Shown piece by piece: positions 1 through 7,279 of a stretch of 12,244 nt of DNA. How positions within the stretch are numbered: position 1 is the stretch's first letter; the number at the start of each line of letters is the position of its first letter. Source of the DNA: Chitinophagales bacterium. GTDB taxonomy: Bacteria > Bacteroidota > Bacteroidia > Chitinophagales > BACL12. Made by a program: the position numbers and the translations under genes. The stretch is from positions 1 through 12,244 of the forward strand of contig JACMJP010000290.1 in assembly GCA_014380545.1 (NCBI GenBank). Direction: 5' to 3'. The notes beneath the pieces were generated by a model. It did no database searches and was not told the origin of the DNA. It saw only the letters and a list, made by a program, of their open reading frames with translations.

Positions 1-715
1 CGAATAATTTCGTCATTGCAAGATCGCACTCACGATGGCTATATGCAACTGCAGGATCAATAATTATTGCCCTTCCATTTTTATTAATCATAAAATTTCC
101 TCCCCACAAGTCGCCATGAATTAAGGCAGGTTTTTCAATAGGAAAAATATTATCCAATTCATCGAACAGTTTTTCGAAATTTTTTGTGATAGCATCAGGC
201 AATTCTTTTTTTTCAATTGCTAATTTCAGTAATGGTTCGATCCTGCGTAAAATAAAAAAATCATTAAAAGAATTACACCAGCTATTTTTCTGATGTAACG
301 ATCCCATGTAATTATCATGATCTAATCCAAATTTGTCATTTGTATTTCTATGCAGATCACTTAATTGTTTGGCAAAGTCATTCCAGAAGTTTTCACTTCT
401 TCTGCCCTGCTCTATATATTCGAGAATTAAATATTGAACATCATCCTTTTCAAACTGTAAAATAACCTGCGGAATAAAATCAGTTGCTTTTCCTGATAAT
501 AATTGCAGACCCCTAGCCTCAACTGAAAACATTCCGGGAAATTTATGTGCATTGTTTTTCTTTAAAAAATATTTTGCTGCATTTGTTTCCAAAACAAAAC
601 ATGCATTAATGCATCCGCCGCTTACATTTTGATAATCTGTTACCTCAATTGATTTATTAAAATGTACGGATAACATTTCAGCTACATCTTTAAAAGAAAA
701 CGACCCCTGCATCAT
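1..715 (-). CDS. Fructosamine kinase family protein (FN3K/ketosamine-3-kinase), 3' end outside window
   Basis: Partial gene; about 238 N-terminal residues are present and perhaps 50 C-terminal ones are missing. The fold is that of aminoglycoside/choline-type small-molecule kinases. Visible motifs: a glycine-rich SGGCINACF segment near residues 32-40, a candidate ATP-binding lysine in YFLKK (49-53), the catalytic loop HGDLWGGN at 200-207 with base D202, the metal-binding IDPA with D220, and HRECDLAMTKLF at the cut edge, all typical of FN3K proteins. Family members phosphorylate ketosamines on glycated proteins or small molecules, a step in deglycation; the substrate of this bacterial copy is not known. 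It should be cytoplasmic, as no signal peptide is visible. Two ATGs in tandem (715 and 712) are possible starts; the upstream in-frame stop is at 749-751. The start lies in a stem-loop. It is 37 nt downstream of the plug-protein gene and may be co-transcribed with it. Confidence 0.92.
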   Translation of the reverse strand, partial: MMQGSFSFKDVAEMLSVHFNKSIEVTDYQNVSGGCINACFVLETNAAKYFLKKNNAHKFPGMFSVEARGLQLLSGKATDFIPQVILQFEKDDVQYLILEYIEQGRRSENFWNDFAKQLSDLHRNTNDKFGLDHDNYMGSLHQKNSWCNSFNDFFILRRIEPLLKLAIEKKELPDAITKNFEKLFDELDNIFPIEKPALIHGDLWGGNFMINKNGRAIIIDPAVAYSHRECDLAMTKLF

Positions 716-729
716 ACAATGCAAAGGTC
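702..729 (-). promoter_or_regulatory. Stem-loop enclosing the kinase start codon
   Basis: On the minus strand, an 11-nt arm (GACCTTTGCAT, 729-719) pairs with ATGCAGGGGTC (712-702) around a 6-nt loop, TGTATG. Nine pairs are Watson-Crick and two are G-U. The first ATG (715-713) closes the loop and the second (712-710) begins the 3' arm. It could control translation of the kinase or act as a weak terminator for the gene upstream; no U-tract follows. The arm GACCTTTG is also one base away from the Bacteroidota TAnnTTTG box. The structure is seen in the sequence; its function is inferred. Confidence 0.4.
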
Positions 730-752
730 GTAAACATCTACTCTGTTTTTAT

Positions 753-1448
753 TTAATAGATTCCGGCTATTGACTTTGTGGTAATTTCAATCACACCACC
801 TGTAACATCTCCATACTTTGCAGGAATGCCTGCAGTATAAACTGCTATTTCAAGGATCGCACTTTTAGGAACAAAAGCCGAACCATCTACTCTTACTCCG
901 TCAATAACATATAATGTTGCATCTGCTCTTGAACCTGCAATATATATACCTCCCTCATCACCACCATCCTGATTATATACCGCCGGTACATTTTTTACAA
1001 CTATTTCAATAAATCCCCTGTCAGGTGATTCTTTTATTTTTTTCTGATCTATTATAGGTATCTTATTAATTATTGTTCTTTCATCAATCCAATTAACAAC
1101 AAACGGTTTATCGAATATAAATGATGTTGAATTCATTTTCAGGTCAAGGTATGTTATATCAGTATTACTTACGTACACATTCTGTATTTCCATAGGACGA
1201 TATCCAAGAGTGCTTATTTTTATTGTGTAGCTTCCCGGAGCTAATGGCTTAAAATAAAATGCACCATTATCTTCTGAAGGAAGCTGCATTATTACTTTTC
1301 CATTTTGTTCAAGAGATATACCTGCACCGATCAATGGCTCAAGTGTAACTGAATCAATTAATTTCCCGATTATCTCCCCGCTGTTCTGTGCAAAAACAAT
1401 TGACGAGAAAAAAAAGAATAAAATGCTTATTATAATTTTTGGTTTCAT
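753..1448 (-). CDS. Secreted carboxypeptidase-regulatory-like domain plus TonB-receptor plug, without a beta-barrel
   Basis: 231 residues. A signal peptide (about 1-21, ending VFAQ) is followed by a carboxypeptidase-D-regulatory-like beta-sandwich (about 24-106; GEIIGKLID, LAPGSYTIKISTLGY), as found at the N-terminus of SusC-type and other Bacteroidota TonB-dependent receptors. Residues 130-226 resemble the receptor plug: YVIDGVRVDG near 180-189 and AGIPAKYGDVTGGVIEITTK at 206-225, the usual end of a plug. The protein stops six residues later, so the ~22-strand barrel is absent. The stop is followed by only 37 nt before the kinase gene, so no barrel remnant lies downstream. It is probably periplasmic or outer-membrane associated. 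It could be a truncated receptor, an accessory plug for another barrel, or an independent periplasmic adaptor. The clean domain boundary argues for a standalone protein, but the role is unknown. Confidence 0.85.
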   Translation of the reverse strand: MKPKIIISILFFFFSSIVFAQNSGEIIGKLIDSVTLEPLIGAGISLEQNGKVIMQLPSEDNGAFYFKPLAPGSYTIKISTLGYRPMEIQNVYVSNTDITYLDLKMNSTSFIFDKPFVVNWIDERTIINKIPIIDQKKIKESPDRGFIEIVVKNVPAVYNQDGGDEGGIYIAGSRADATLYVIDGVRVDGSAFVPKSAILEIAVYTAGIPAKYGDVTGGVIEITTKSIAGIY

Positions 1449-1490
1449 TGTATATAATTTCTGTTAAAGAATATTACAATATTATTTTAG

Positions 1491-1516
1491 TATAGTATCA
1501 TATATGTCACACTATA
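1491..1516. repeat. Imperfect inverted repeat upstream of the plug-protein gene
   Basis: TATAGTAT (1491-1498) and ACACTATA (1509-1516) are inverted copies with one mismatch in eight, separated by 10 nt. The pair lies about 45-70 nt upstream of the ATG at 1448 in the 124-nt gap. It could be an operator or simply AT-rich chance symmetry. No exact TAnnTTTG box was seen in this gap. Confidence 0.25.
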
Positions 1517-1572
1517 GTAAATGCATGAGCCATGACAGTAAAATGAAATGTAACTTACAAACTCTTTTATAT

Positions 1573-3111
1573 TCATGAAGGATTATTGCTCCTTTCATTA
1601 TCCCCTCCCAGCATAGGCCAGCCTGTTATGGTTATATCATTTGTATTTATGGCAACAAGTTTTCCGGTTGTTGTTGTAACATATATCCATCCGTTCATTG
1701 CAATAGCTTGTGTGCGCACAGGTTCATTTATCATATATTTTTTTACTTCCTCACCAGTAACGGAGTTGATCAAAATTATTTCACCATTTAATGTTGCAAT
1801 TAATAAATATGCACCGGCTTTTATTGGTGCCGTTGCAAGATATCCTCCACTTTCATTTATATCTCCGCTTATTTTAAATTTCCAGTTTTCTCTTCCGGTT
1901 TCTGCATCCATGCTCATGAGTTCATCACCCATTGTAGAATAATTTATTCCATTAATAAACAGTAACCTGCTGCCATAAAAATTTTGCAGTGTTGAAACAT
2001 TCGACTGACCAATATTTTCACTTGCTTTCATATAACCGGATGTTACAGGAGCACCTGAAGAAAAACCATTGCCTGCATCATCACTCATTGCTCCTGCTTT
2101 TAATTGAGACCTGTCCTGTACCTGTGCATCAAGATAAGGCGCTTCTTTTTTTGCGTAGCTTGTATCTAAAGAAATATTTCGCATATCAATAATGGAGAAT
2201 TGTTCTGAGACACTTTCACCATTTTTATCAGCCCGCAAACTCATGTATGCTTTTCCATCAGCAAATACCGGAGCAGAAGTAGCACGAAAATGTTTTGCAG
2301 AAATAAAATCCCCTGTTCGCTGCTGCATGGTATAATAAGTTCCTGATAGTGTTACAAGATGCAGGGTGCTGTCATTTGCAACTGGTGAGGAAAGGGCATC
2401 ACCATCAATTCTTTTTTGCCATAAGATTTTACCACTGTGCAGATCAAAGGCAATTACAACATGTGAATATTTTGCAGCAAGATTATATAATGCAGGATCA
2501 CCTGTGTTATTCTGAACTGCTGCAGGATATGTAGTGAAAACAATTCCGTTGGCGGAAGTGGGCGCAGACATTAAAGGATCACCCAGCCAGTAAGACCACA
2601 GTTCTTTTCCTGTATGAATATTCACAGCGAAGATGGTGCATGATTCTGTATTAAAAATAAGAATGCTGTCTTCAATTATTGGTGAAGAAGGTCCGTCATC
2701 ATCGAGGTTTATTGCCCAGTTCAATTCTCCTGTTTCCGCTTCAAAACTATAAAACTGCTTGCTGCCGAAACCGCCGCTTATGTAAAGCTTTTCATTAAAC
2801 CATGCCGGTGTGGGAACACCATTAGAAGCCGGTAATTTAATAATATACCCGTAATCCGTTTTAGTGAGATAATTATCATAAGTGGTTTTTTCAACATGCC
2901 CGCTTCTGAAAGTTTTCGGTATAAAAAACCTGCTGTCATTATTAATTTCATTTACTTCAGTTAGTACATCAATGGAATCATTTTTATCTGCTGCTTTTTG
3001 TATGCTGTCTGCCGGTACTTCAGAATGGATACCTGAAGCAAGGAAATGTTGCGGGTTATCATTTACAAAAAAGAATAATGAAGTGAGTGTGAAAAGGAAG
3101 ATCGTTTTCAT
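1573..3111 (-). CDS. Exported PQQ-like beta-propeller repeat protein
   Basis: 512 residues. The N-terminus is hydrophobic (MKTIFLFTLTSLFFF) and looks like a signal peptide, although the cleavage site is unclear and there is no lipobox. Residues ~85-500 carry repeated propeller blades with the PQQ-like signature: AETGELNW (125-132), HTGKELW (166-172), HSGKILW (225-231), AETGRENW (403-410) and VTGEEV (451-456), each following a strand of the form Y-x-F-D/E or V-I-A-F-D. It ends with GWPMLGGDNERSNN, like the W-P-x-x-G-G-D motif of many secreted PQQ-propellers. Residues ~293-378 form a Ser/Gly-rich insertion without blade motifs. This is the BamB/PQQ_2 superfamily; the motif alone does not show PQQ binding or enzyme activity. 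A BamB role is unlikely given the length and insertion. It is probably periplasmic or secreted and lacks a T9SS tail. Gaps on both sides exceed 110 nt, suggesting a single-gene unit. Confidence 0.88.
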   Translation of the reverse strand: MKTIFLFTLTSLFFFVNDNPQHFLASGIHSEVPADSIQKAADKNDSIDVLTEVNEINNDSRFFIPKTFRSGHVEKTTYDNYLTKTDYGYIIKLPASNGVPTPAWFNEKLYISGGFGSKQFYSFEAETGELNWAINLDDDGPSSPIIEDSILIFNTESCTIFAVNIHTGKELWSYWLGDPLMSAPTSANGIVFTTYPAAVQNNTGDPALYNLAAKYSHVVIAFDLHSGKILWQKRIDGDALSSPVANDSTLHLVTLSGTYYTMQQRTGDFISAKHFRATSAPVFADGKAYMSLRADKNGESVSEQFSIIDMRNISLDTSYAKKEAPYLDAQVQDRSQLKAGAMSDDAGNGFSSGAPVTSGYMKASENIGQSNVSTLQNFYGSRLLFINGINYSTMGDELMSMDAETGRENWKFKISGDINESGGYLATAPIKAGAYLLIATLNGEIILINSVTGEEVKKYMINEPVRTQAIAMNGWIYVTTTTGKLVAINTNDITITGWPMLGGDNERSNNPS

Positions 3112-3200
3112 ATAAAAATAATTTAGCTGAAAGAATTTTGTTCAGATGAATACAAAGAAAAAATCCATAATACAGAACGAAGAATGTATTGTGTATATTT

Positions 3201-3218
3201 TTTTAACGCTTGTTAAAA
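3201..3218. repeat. Inverted repeat just after the cyclase stop codon
   Basis: TTTTAAC (3201-3207) and GTTAAAA (3212-3218) pair perfectly around a GCTT/AAGC tetraloop, starting 6 nt beyond the cyclase stop on the minus strand. No U-tract follows in that direction (AAATA comes next), so it is a poor intrinsic terminator, although its position suits 3'-end formation. Confidence 0.3.
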
Positions 3219-3223
3219 CGGTT

Positions 3224-5257
3224 TTACTGGAGGTTTTTCACGAAGTACATATCAATCATGCCTCTGTTCTTCGCTTCAATTTTTCCTCTGTGATCGCACT
3301 GGAATTTATCTTTCACTAATGCATAAGTGCTTCCGCTGATATTTACTTTTCCTGTTTCGCCGCTGCTTTCCATTCGTGAAGCAATATTTACTGTATCACC
3401 CCAGATATCATAAGCGAATTTTTTAACACCTACTATTCCCGCTACAACAGGCCCGGTATGAATGCCGATGCGAATTTCAAACACCTCCTTGTTTTGTTTT
3501 CTTCTCTCTTCAATATGTTCATGCATGTATTGCTGAATTTCCAATGCAGCACTTACCACATCATCAGCATGTGTTTTATTCACAACAGGTAAACCGCCTG
3601 CGCACATGTAGCTGTCGCCTATGGTCTTTATTTTTTCGATGTTGTGTTTTTCAATAATGTGATCGAATGCTTTAAAACACCTGTCAATTTCTGCAACCAG
3701 TTCAGCAGGTGAAAGCTTTTCTGATATTTGCGTAAAGCCTTTAAAATCGGTGAACATTACGGTTACCTCATCAAACTGTTTCGCCTCAGCGCTGCCTTTT
3801 TGTTTCAGTTCTTCAGCCACTTCTTGGGGCAGGATATTCAGCAATAATTCATCGCTGCGCTTTCTCGCTTTTGAAATTTTGTTTCGCTGACGATAAACCA
3901 CAATTAAAAAAATCAATGCGCCGCCAAAACCTGCAGTAATAGAGTTGCGGATATTTTTTTGCCGTAAATCTTTTTTATCCTGCTCAACTTTTGCAGCAGT
4001 TTCTTTCTTATCATATTCATATTGCATGTTCAGCTCAATCGTTTTTTTACTGTTTGCAATATTGTCCATGCTATCCCTTGTTAGAATATGCAGCTTATAA
4101 TTGAAGTATGCATTTTTCCAATTTCCCAACGCACTGTCGAGAATTTCCCGCTCGCCCATATAGAAAGACCGTATTTTAGGACTATTTAGTTCAGCTGATA
4201 ATTTTTGTGCTTCCGCAAAACATGTATTTGCTTCACGGTATTTAAGCAAACGGGCATAACAGCTGCCTGCTGAACTCAGAACAGTTGCAAGTTGCTGCTT
4301 GTTGGATACTGAACGGTAATGATTAGCGGCGGTTAAAAAATATTGCAATGCCTTCTGCCACTTACCCTCTTTTTTCTTCCAGTTCCCCAAATATTCATTA
4401 GCCGCAGCAATCTGCAAGGTATCCTTCACTTCTGTTGCAAGATCAAGCGACATTTGATAATATTTCATCGCTGCATCGGGCTTTGCTGTATTTTGATATA
4501 TTTTGCCAATTTCAAGATAGAACGAGCACAGATTGTGTATGTCGTTATCTTTTTTCACAGCATCCACACTCTTTTCATAATATTGCAAGGCAATATCATA
4601 GTTACCCATATTAAAATAATAATCCGCAAGATTGGAAGTGGTAACCGCAATTCCGTAAAAGTCGCCGAGTTGTTCATAAATTTTGAGGGAAGCCAAATTT
4701 GCTTTTGTATATTCCGTGTATTCCCCCATCATGTCGTGCACCCATGCAATTAGTGAATATAAATAGGCTTGTTTTTTAGAATCATCAATTGCACCGGAAA
4801 CAGTCAATGACTTCGAAAAATATTCCAACGCTTCCGGATAGTTACCAGCATCAGCATAAGTCTGACCTATATTCGCAAGTGCATCTGCAATATTTGATGA
4901 GTCCCGCAATTGTTCATACAGTTTCAGGGCCTCAAAATATCTTTTCAAAGCTTCATCAAAATTACTGGAGTAATAATACAAGTGTCCTGCATTTATTTTT
5001 GTGCGGGCCGTTCCATCTTTCCATCTGAGCTTTTCTGCAAGTGCAAGTGCAGGCTGTTCATATTTAAAACCCTCAGCAGGTTGAATTTCGCCGTGTGCAA
5101 GCATAATATCGTTATACAGGTTCACCTTTTGCGTATCGTTCTTTGCATGAGTGATTACTGTTAGCAGAGAATCAATATATGCACGGTCATTTTTTTGCGC
5201 AGCAGCGAAGTGTGCGCATGTAAAAAAGCAACAAAGCAGGAGTAGTGTATGTTTCAT
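3224..5257 (-). CDS. Class III adenylate cyclase with periplasmic TPR sensor domain
   Basis: 677 residues from the ATG at 5257. This start gives a clean signal peptide (MKHTLLLLCCFFTCAHFAAAQ); a TTG four codons upstream (5269) is less likely. About seven TPR-type helical hairpins at ~40-residue spacing fill residues ~85-355 (for example NIGQTYADAGNYPEALEYF). A charged coiled coil (~400-432), one membrane helix (~440-456) and the linker LLLNILPQEVAEEL lead into the cyclase domain (~497-677). Catalytic residues are all present: metal-binding D504 (MFTDFKGFT) and D548 (KTIGDSYM), adenine-selecting K544 and D617 (FAYDIWGDTVNIASRM), and transition-state N624 and R628. K/D at the base-recognition sites indicates ATP as substrate and cAMP as product. 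Catalysis needs a dimer, so the periplasmic TPR array probably senses a peptide or partner and controls dimer geometry. It is preceded by an exact TAnnTTTG box and has no coupled neighbour. Confidence 0.93.
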   Translation of the reverse strand: MKHTLLLLCCFFTCAHFAAAQKNDRAYIDSLLTVITHAKNDTQKVNLYNDIMLAHGEIQPAEGFKYEQPALALAEKLRWKDGTARTKINAGHLYYYSSNFDEALKRYFEALKLYEQLRDSSNIADALANIGQTYADAGNYPEALEYFSKSLTVSGAIDDSKKQAYLYSLIAWVHDMMGEYTEYTKANLASLKIYEQLGDFYGIAVTTSNLADYYFNMGNYDIALQYYEKSVDAVKKDNDIHNLCSFYLEIGKIYQNTAKPDAAMKYYQMSLDLATEVKDTLQIAAANEYLGNWKKKEGKWQKALQYFLTAANHYRSVSNKQQLATVLSSAGSCYARLLKYREANTCFAEAQKLSAELNSPKIRSFYMGEREILDSALGNWKNAYFNYKLHILTRDSMDNIANSKKTIELNMQYEYDKKETAAKVEQDKKDLRQKNIRNSITAGFGGALIFLIVVYRQRNKISKARKRSDELLLNILPQEVAEELKQKGSAEAKQFDEVTVMFTDFKGFTQISEKLSPAELVAEIDRCFKAFDHIIEKHNIEKIKTIGDSYMCAGGLPVVNKTHADDVVSAALEIQQYMHEHIEERRKQNKEVFEIRIGIHTGPVVAGIVGVKKFAYDIWGDTVNIASRMESSGETGKVNISGSTYALVKDKFQCDHRGKIEAKNRGMIDMYFVKNLQ

Positions 5258-5286
5258 TTCAGAAAACAAGCCCGGGTTTGCGTTGT

Positions 5287-5294
5287 CAAACTTA
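5287..5294 (-). promoter_or_regulatory. Candidate Bacteroidota -7 promoter box for the cyclase gene
   Basis: TAAGTTTG on the minus strand matches the TAnnTTTG consensus exactly. A start site some 6 nt downstream would leave a leader of roughly 20-25 nt before the ATG at 5257, which supports that start over the upstream TTG. No TTTG element is present at the -33 position, so confidence is moderate. Confidence 0.45.
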
Positions 5295-5438
5295 CAAAAT
5301 CTGTGGAATTTTTATGTTACCGGCCCGCATCTCATTGCATACATACCCGCTAATTTCCCTGCACCTCACATCTCTTACTGTGGCGGGAACCGTGAAGTGA
5401 AATAAATGATCTGGTGCTGGTTAATTTATTTCTTTTAA

Positions 5439-6614
5439 TTACTGTTTAAAGAAAACTGAAGAAACACTTTTACCATTTTGTGTTACACTTGCATAATATA
5501 AACCGGGCACCAGGTCTTCTATATTCAGGTTCACAAGCCGGGTTTGTGAAATAATATATTGATGTACTGTTTCTCCCGCAGTATTGGTAATAGTTATTAC
5601 CGACTGCTGATTTGTTCCATCTGGAAGTGCAATTTCAAGCATATCAGTTGCCGGGTTCGGGAACAATTTTATTTGTGCAGAAGGAATATCTGTTTCTGCA
5701 ATAGCATCCACCGCACCGCAGCATCCTATCCCTTCCAGGTTAGATAAGTAATCATCTAAAGGAAAAAATGCTTCCATTTCACCGGTAACAAAGTTGATCA
5801 CATACAGGAACAGGTCATAATCTGCATCCTCTCCTGTTACTATCATTAAGTTTTCATCAGGAACAAGCGCTGTGGTGCCTGCAAGTTTTGCATCTATTTC
5901 AGGAAATGAGTTAATAATCGTTATATCGCCTGTAAGTGGGTCAAGTGAAGAAACAGTAAAAACACCATCACCATAAAGAGAATAAAATTTTGAAGTGATG
6001 CAATCATACACCCAATCCGGGTGTCCGCCATCAGCAGATGTGCTGTTAATAATACTTCCATCCGCAAGGTCTATCACATAAAAATTGTAGTCATCGTCCA
6101 TGTCCAATCCTATACAGAAAAAGTAATCATGATCCTGATCAAGAGAAGAAGTGTACAGATTGAAATATTGAACGTCAGGATATTCTTCCAGCGTAGTGAG
6201 TTCTCCTGTTTCAGAGTTTACAGAAACAACTCTTGCATGCCCGTCAATACTTGAGGTACCGAATATTTTATCCTGCTTACAGCTATGCTGTATCTCTCTG
6301 AGGTTCCCGGTTACCAGCGGATTCTTTTTTACACTGCCTGTTAGCAGATCAAGAGTGTATAGCTTGTTCTCTCCGGCATCATTTGTAGACAGAAATATAT
6401 ATTCCTGGCTCTCCTCATCTACTGTTGAATTACCATAATAAACATATACATCAATAAAGGTTGCAATGGGTGTAAAAGCACCACTGGTAATATCTACACT
6501 TCCGTACTGTCCCTCATCGTCACCAATGTCACCATAAAAGAATGAATACATATCAGGCTGGGTATAGGCCATTATGTCGGCCAAAAGAAGGAGTGATAGC
6601 AGTGTTGATTTCAT
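5439..6614 (-). CDS. T9SS-exported beta-propeller-like protein with type A sorting domain
   Basis: 391 residues. A signal peptide (~1-18; LLSLLLLADIMAYTQ) is followed by ~290 residues of Asp-rich repeats resembling a propeller, in which strands end in V-D-I/L-x-x-G turns (SVDITSGAF at 39, TLDLLTGSV at 87, SVNSETGEL at 131, VIDLADGSI at 180, SLDPLTGDI at 223, VINFVTGEM at 272). A CCGA segment (298-301) precedes the linker. Residues ~316-391 are a type A sorting domain: KLFPNPATDMLEI, then EDLVPGLYYASV and a C-terminal strand. Proteins with this tail cross the outer membrane by type IX secretion, and the tail is usually removed as the cargo is anchored or released. No catalytic motif is visible, so a binding, adhesive or structural surface role is inferred. 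An exact promoter box lies immediately upstream of the ATG. Confidence 0.88.
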   Translation of the reverse strand: MKSTLLSLLLLADIMAYTQPDMYSFFYGDIGDDEGQYGSVDITSGAFTPIATFIDVYVYYGNSTVDEESQEYIFLSTNDAGENKLYTLDLLTGSVKKNPLVTGNLREIQHSCKQDKIFGTSSIDGHARVVSVNSETGELTTLEEYPDVQYFNLYTSSLDQDHDYFFCIGLDMDDDYNFYVIDLADGSIINSTSADGGHPDWVYDCITSKFYSLYGDGVFTVSSLDPLTGDITIINSFPEIDAKLAGTTALVPDENLMIVTGEDADYDLFLYVINFVTGEMEAFFPLDDYLSNLEGIGCCGAVDAIAETDIPSAQIKLFPNPATDMLEIALPDGTNQQSVITITNTAGETVHQYIISQTRLVNLNIEDLVPGLYYASVTQNGKSVSSVFFKQ

Positions 6615-6618
6615 ATAT

Positions 6619-6626
6619 CAAATGTA
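6619..6626 (-). promoter_or_regulatory. Candidate -7 promoter box abutting a start codon
   Basis: TACATTTG on the minus strand matches TAnnTTTG exactly and ends only 4 nt before the ATG at 6614. If active, transcription would begin at or beside the start codon, giving a leaderless mRNA. No TTTG is seen about 20 nt further upstream. It may be coincidental, since the box is short and the region is AT-rich. Confidence 0.35.
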
Positions 6627-6701
6627 GGAAATTTATCGAAGAGCGGAGATGCTATCCGGAAAGCCGAACATTCATTTACATTATGGAGAACATTAAAGGC
6701 A

Positions 6702-7016
6702 CTAATCGCAGTTGGGAACACCCAAAAAGCAGGGCATTTGATCCTGCATGATGTTTACCCCAATGCAAACAATAAGAATTAAACCTGATACCCTGAGCAG
6801 GGAATTTATGCTGACCGTTTTGTTGCGCACACTTTGCACTAAGGGTAGCAGCAAGCTTACAAACCCCAACGACAGCACCCACAAAAAAATAAATAAATTC
6901 ATAGGAAAATGCTGGCGGCTGTACGGCTGGTTTATTAGCTCCAATATTATAAGAGGAAGCAATAGCAATAAACTTAACAAAAGCGGCAGTTTTAATTTCG
7001 AGAGAACGTTTTGCAT
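6702..7016 (-). CDS. Small three-helix membrane protein with C-terminal cysteine pair
   Basis: 104 residues, function not recognised. Three hydrophobic segments are evident: ~10-28 (LLLSLLLLLPLIILEL), ~41-60 (LFIFLWVLSLGFVSLLL) and ~73-90 (LLRVSGLILIVCIGVNIM). The positive-inside rule (K7, K9, R64, K66) gives a cytoplasmic N-terminus and a periplasmic C-terminus. The tail DQMPCFLGVPNCD places C96 and C103 in the periplasm, where they could form a disulfide. The membrane segments, the sensible topology and the defined tail favour this frame over the plus-strand reading through 6748-7047. It stands alone, with 87 nt to the next gene and a terminator upstream of it. It could be a small subunit or an assembly factor of an inner-membrane complex, but nothing in the context identifies one. 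Confidence 0.7.
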   Translation of the reverse strand: MQNVLSKLKLPLLLSLLLLLPLIILELINQPYSRQHFPMNLFIFLWVLSLGFVSLLLPLVQSVRNKTVSINSLLRVSGLILIVCIGVNIMQDQMPCFLGVPNCD

Positions 7017-7031
7017 AATATTGTTATTTAT

Positions 7032-7041
7032 CCCTGCAGGG
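7032..7041. repeat. Perfect 10-bp palindrome upstream of the small membrane protein
   Basis: CCCTGCAGGG is a perfect palindrome and the most GC-rich site in the 263-nt gap. It starts 16 nt upstream of the ATG at 7016. The symmetry extends weakly outward (TATTTA on the left, TAAATA on the right, with two unpaired bases). The position suits an operator or an RNA hairpin in the leader; either role is inferred. Confidence 0.3.
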
Positions 7042-7215
7042 TTTTAAATACAAATAAAAACAAATTCTTTCATTTAACCCCCGGCATTTAAAATAACATA
7101 AAATAAAAATAAATAGTATTTCCAAAGCAGGAATTATTAAAAGTTTTTCAATGCCCGCAATAAATTAAAAGATTTTGTTACCAGTGTTCTTTCACCAACC
7201 ATAAAATTTAACTCT

Positions 7216-7253
7216 ATAAAAACGAAAGGAATTCCTTGCGGAACCCCTTTCGT
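7216..7253 (-). terminator. Intrinsic terminator of the coiled-coil lipoprotein gene
   Basis: On the minus strand ACGAAAGG (7253-7246) pairs with CCTTTCGT (7229-7222), an AA/GG internal mismatch follows, then TTCC pairs with GGAA around a GCAA tetraloop. A TTTTTAT tract follows directly. It begins about 26 nt after the stop codon at 7280. Stem, loop and U-tract together make this the clearest terminator in the window. Confidence 0.85.
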
Positions 7254-7279
7254 AAAATTAATGATACTATAAAAAACAT

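Noticed and set aside
716..752. Frameshifted barrel remnant downstream of the plug protein
   Set aside because: Only 37 nt separate its stop from the kinase gene, leaving no space for one.
1586..3115. Several plus-strand open frames of 60-120 codons opposite the PQQ-like gene
   Set aside because: They lie entirely opposite a well-supported propeller gene, show no domain or signal features, and overlap one another.
5258..5269. TTG start for the cyclase four codons upstream of the ATG
   Set aside because: The ATG at 5257 gives a cleaner signal peptide and better distance to the promoter box.
4343..5405. Plus-strand open frames opposite the cyclase gene
   Set aside because: The cyclase frame has a complete catalytic motif set; the opposite frames are cysteine- and isoleucine-rich shadows.
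6748..7047. 99-codon plus-strand frame opposite the small membrane protein
   Set aside because: It has no signal or hydrophobic pattern, whereas the minus-strand frame has three membrane segments and a sensible topology.
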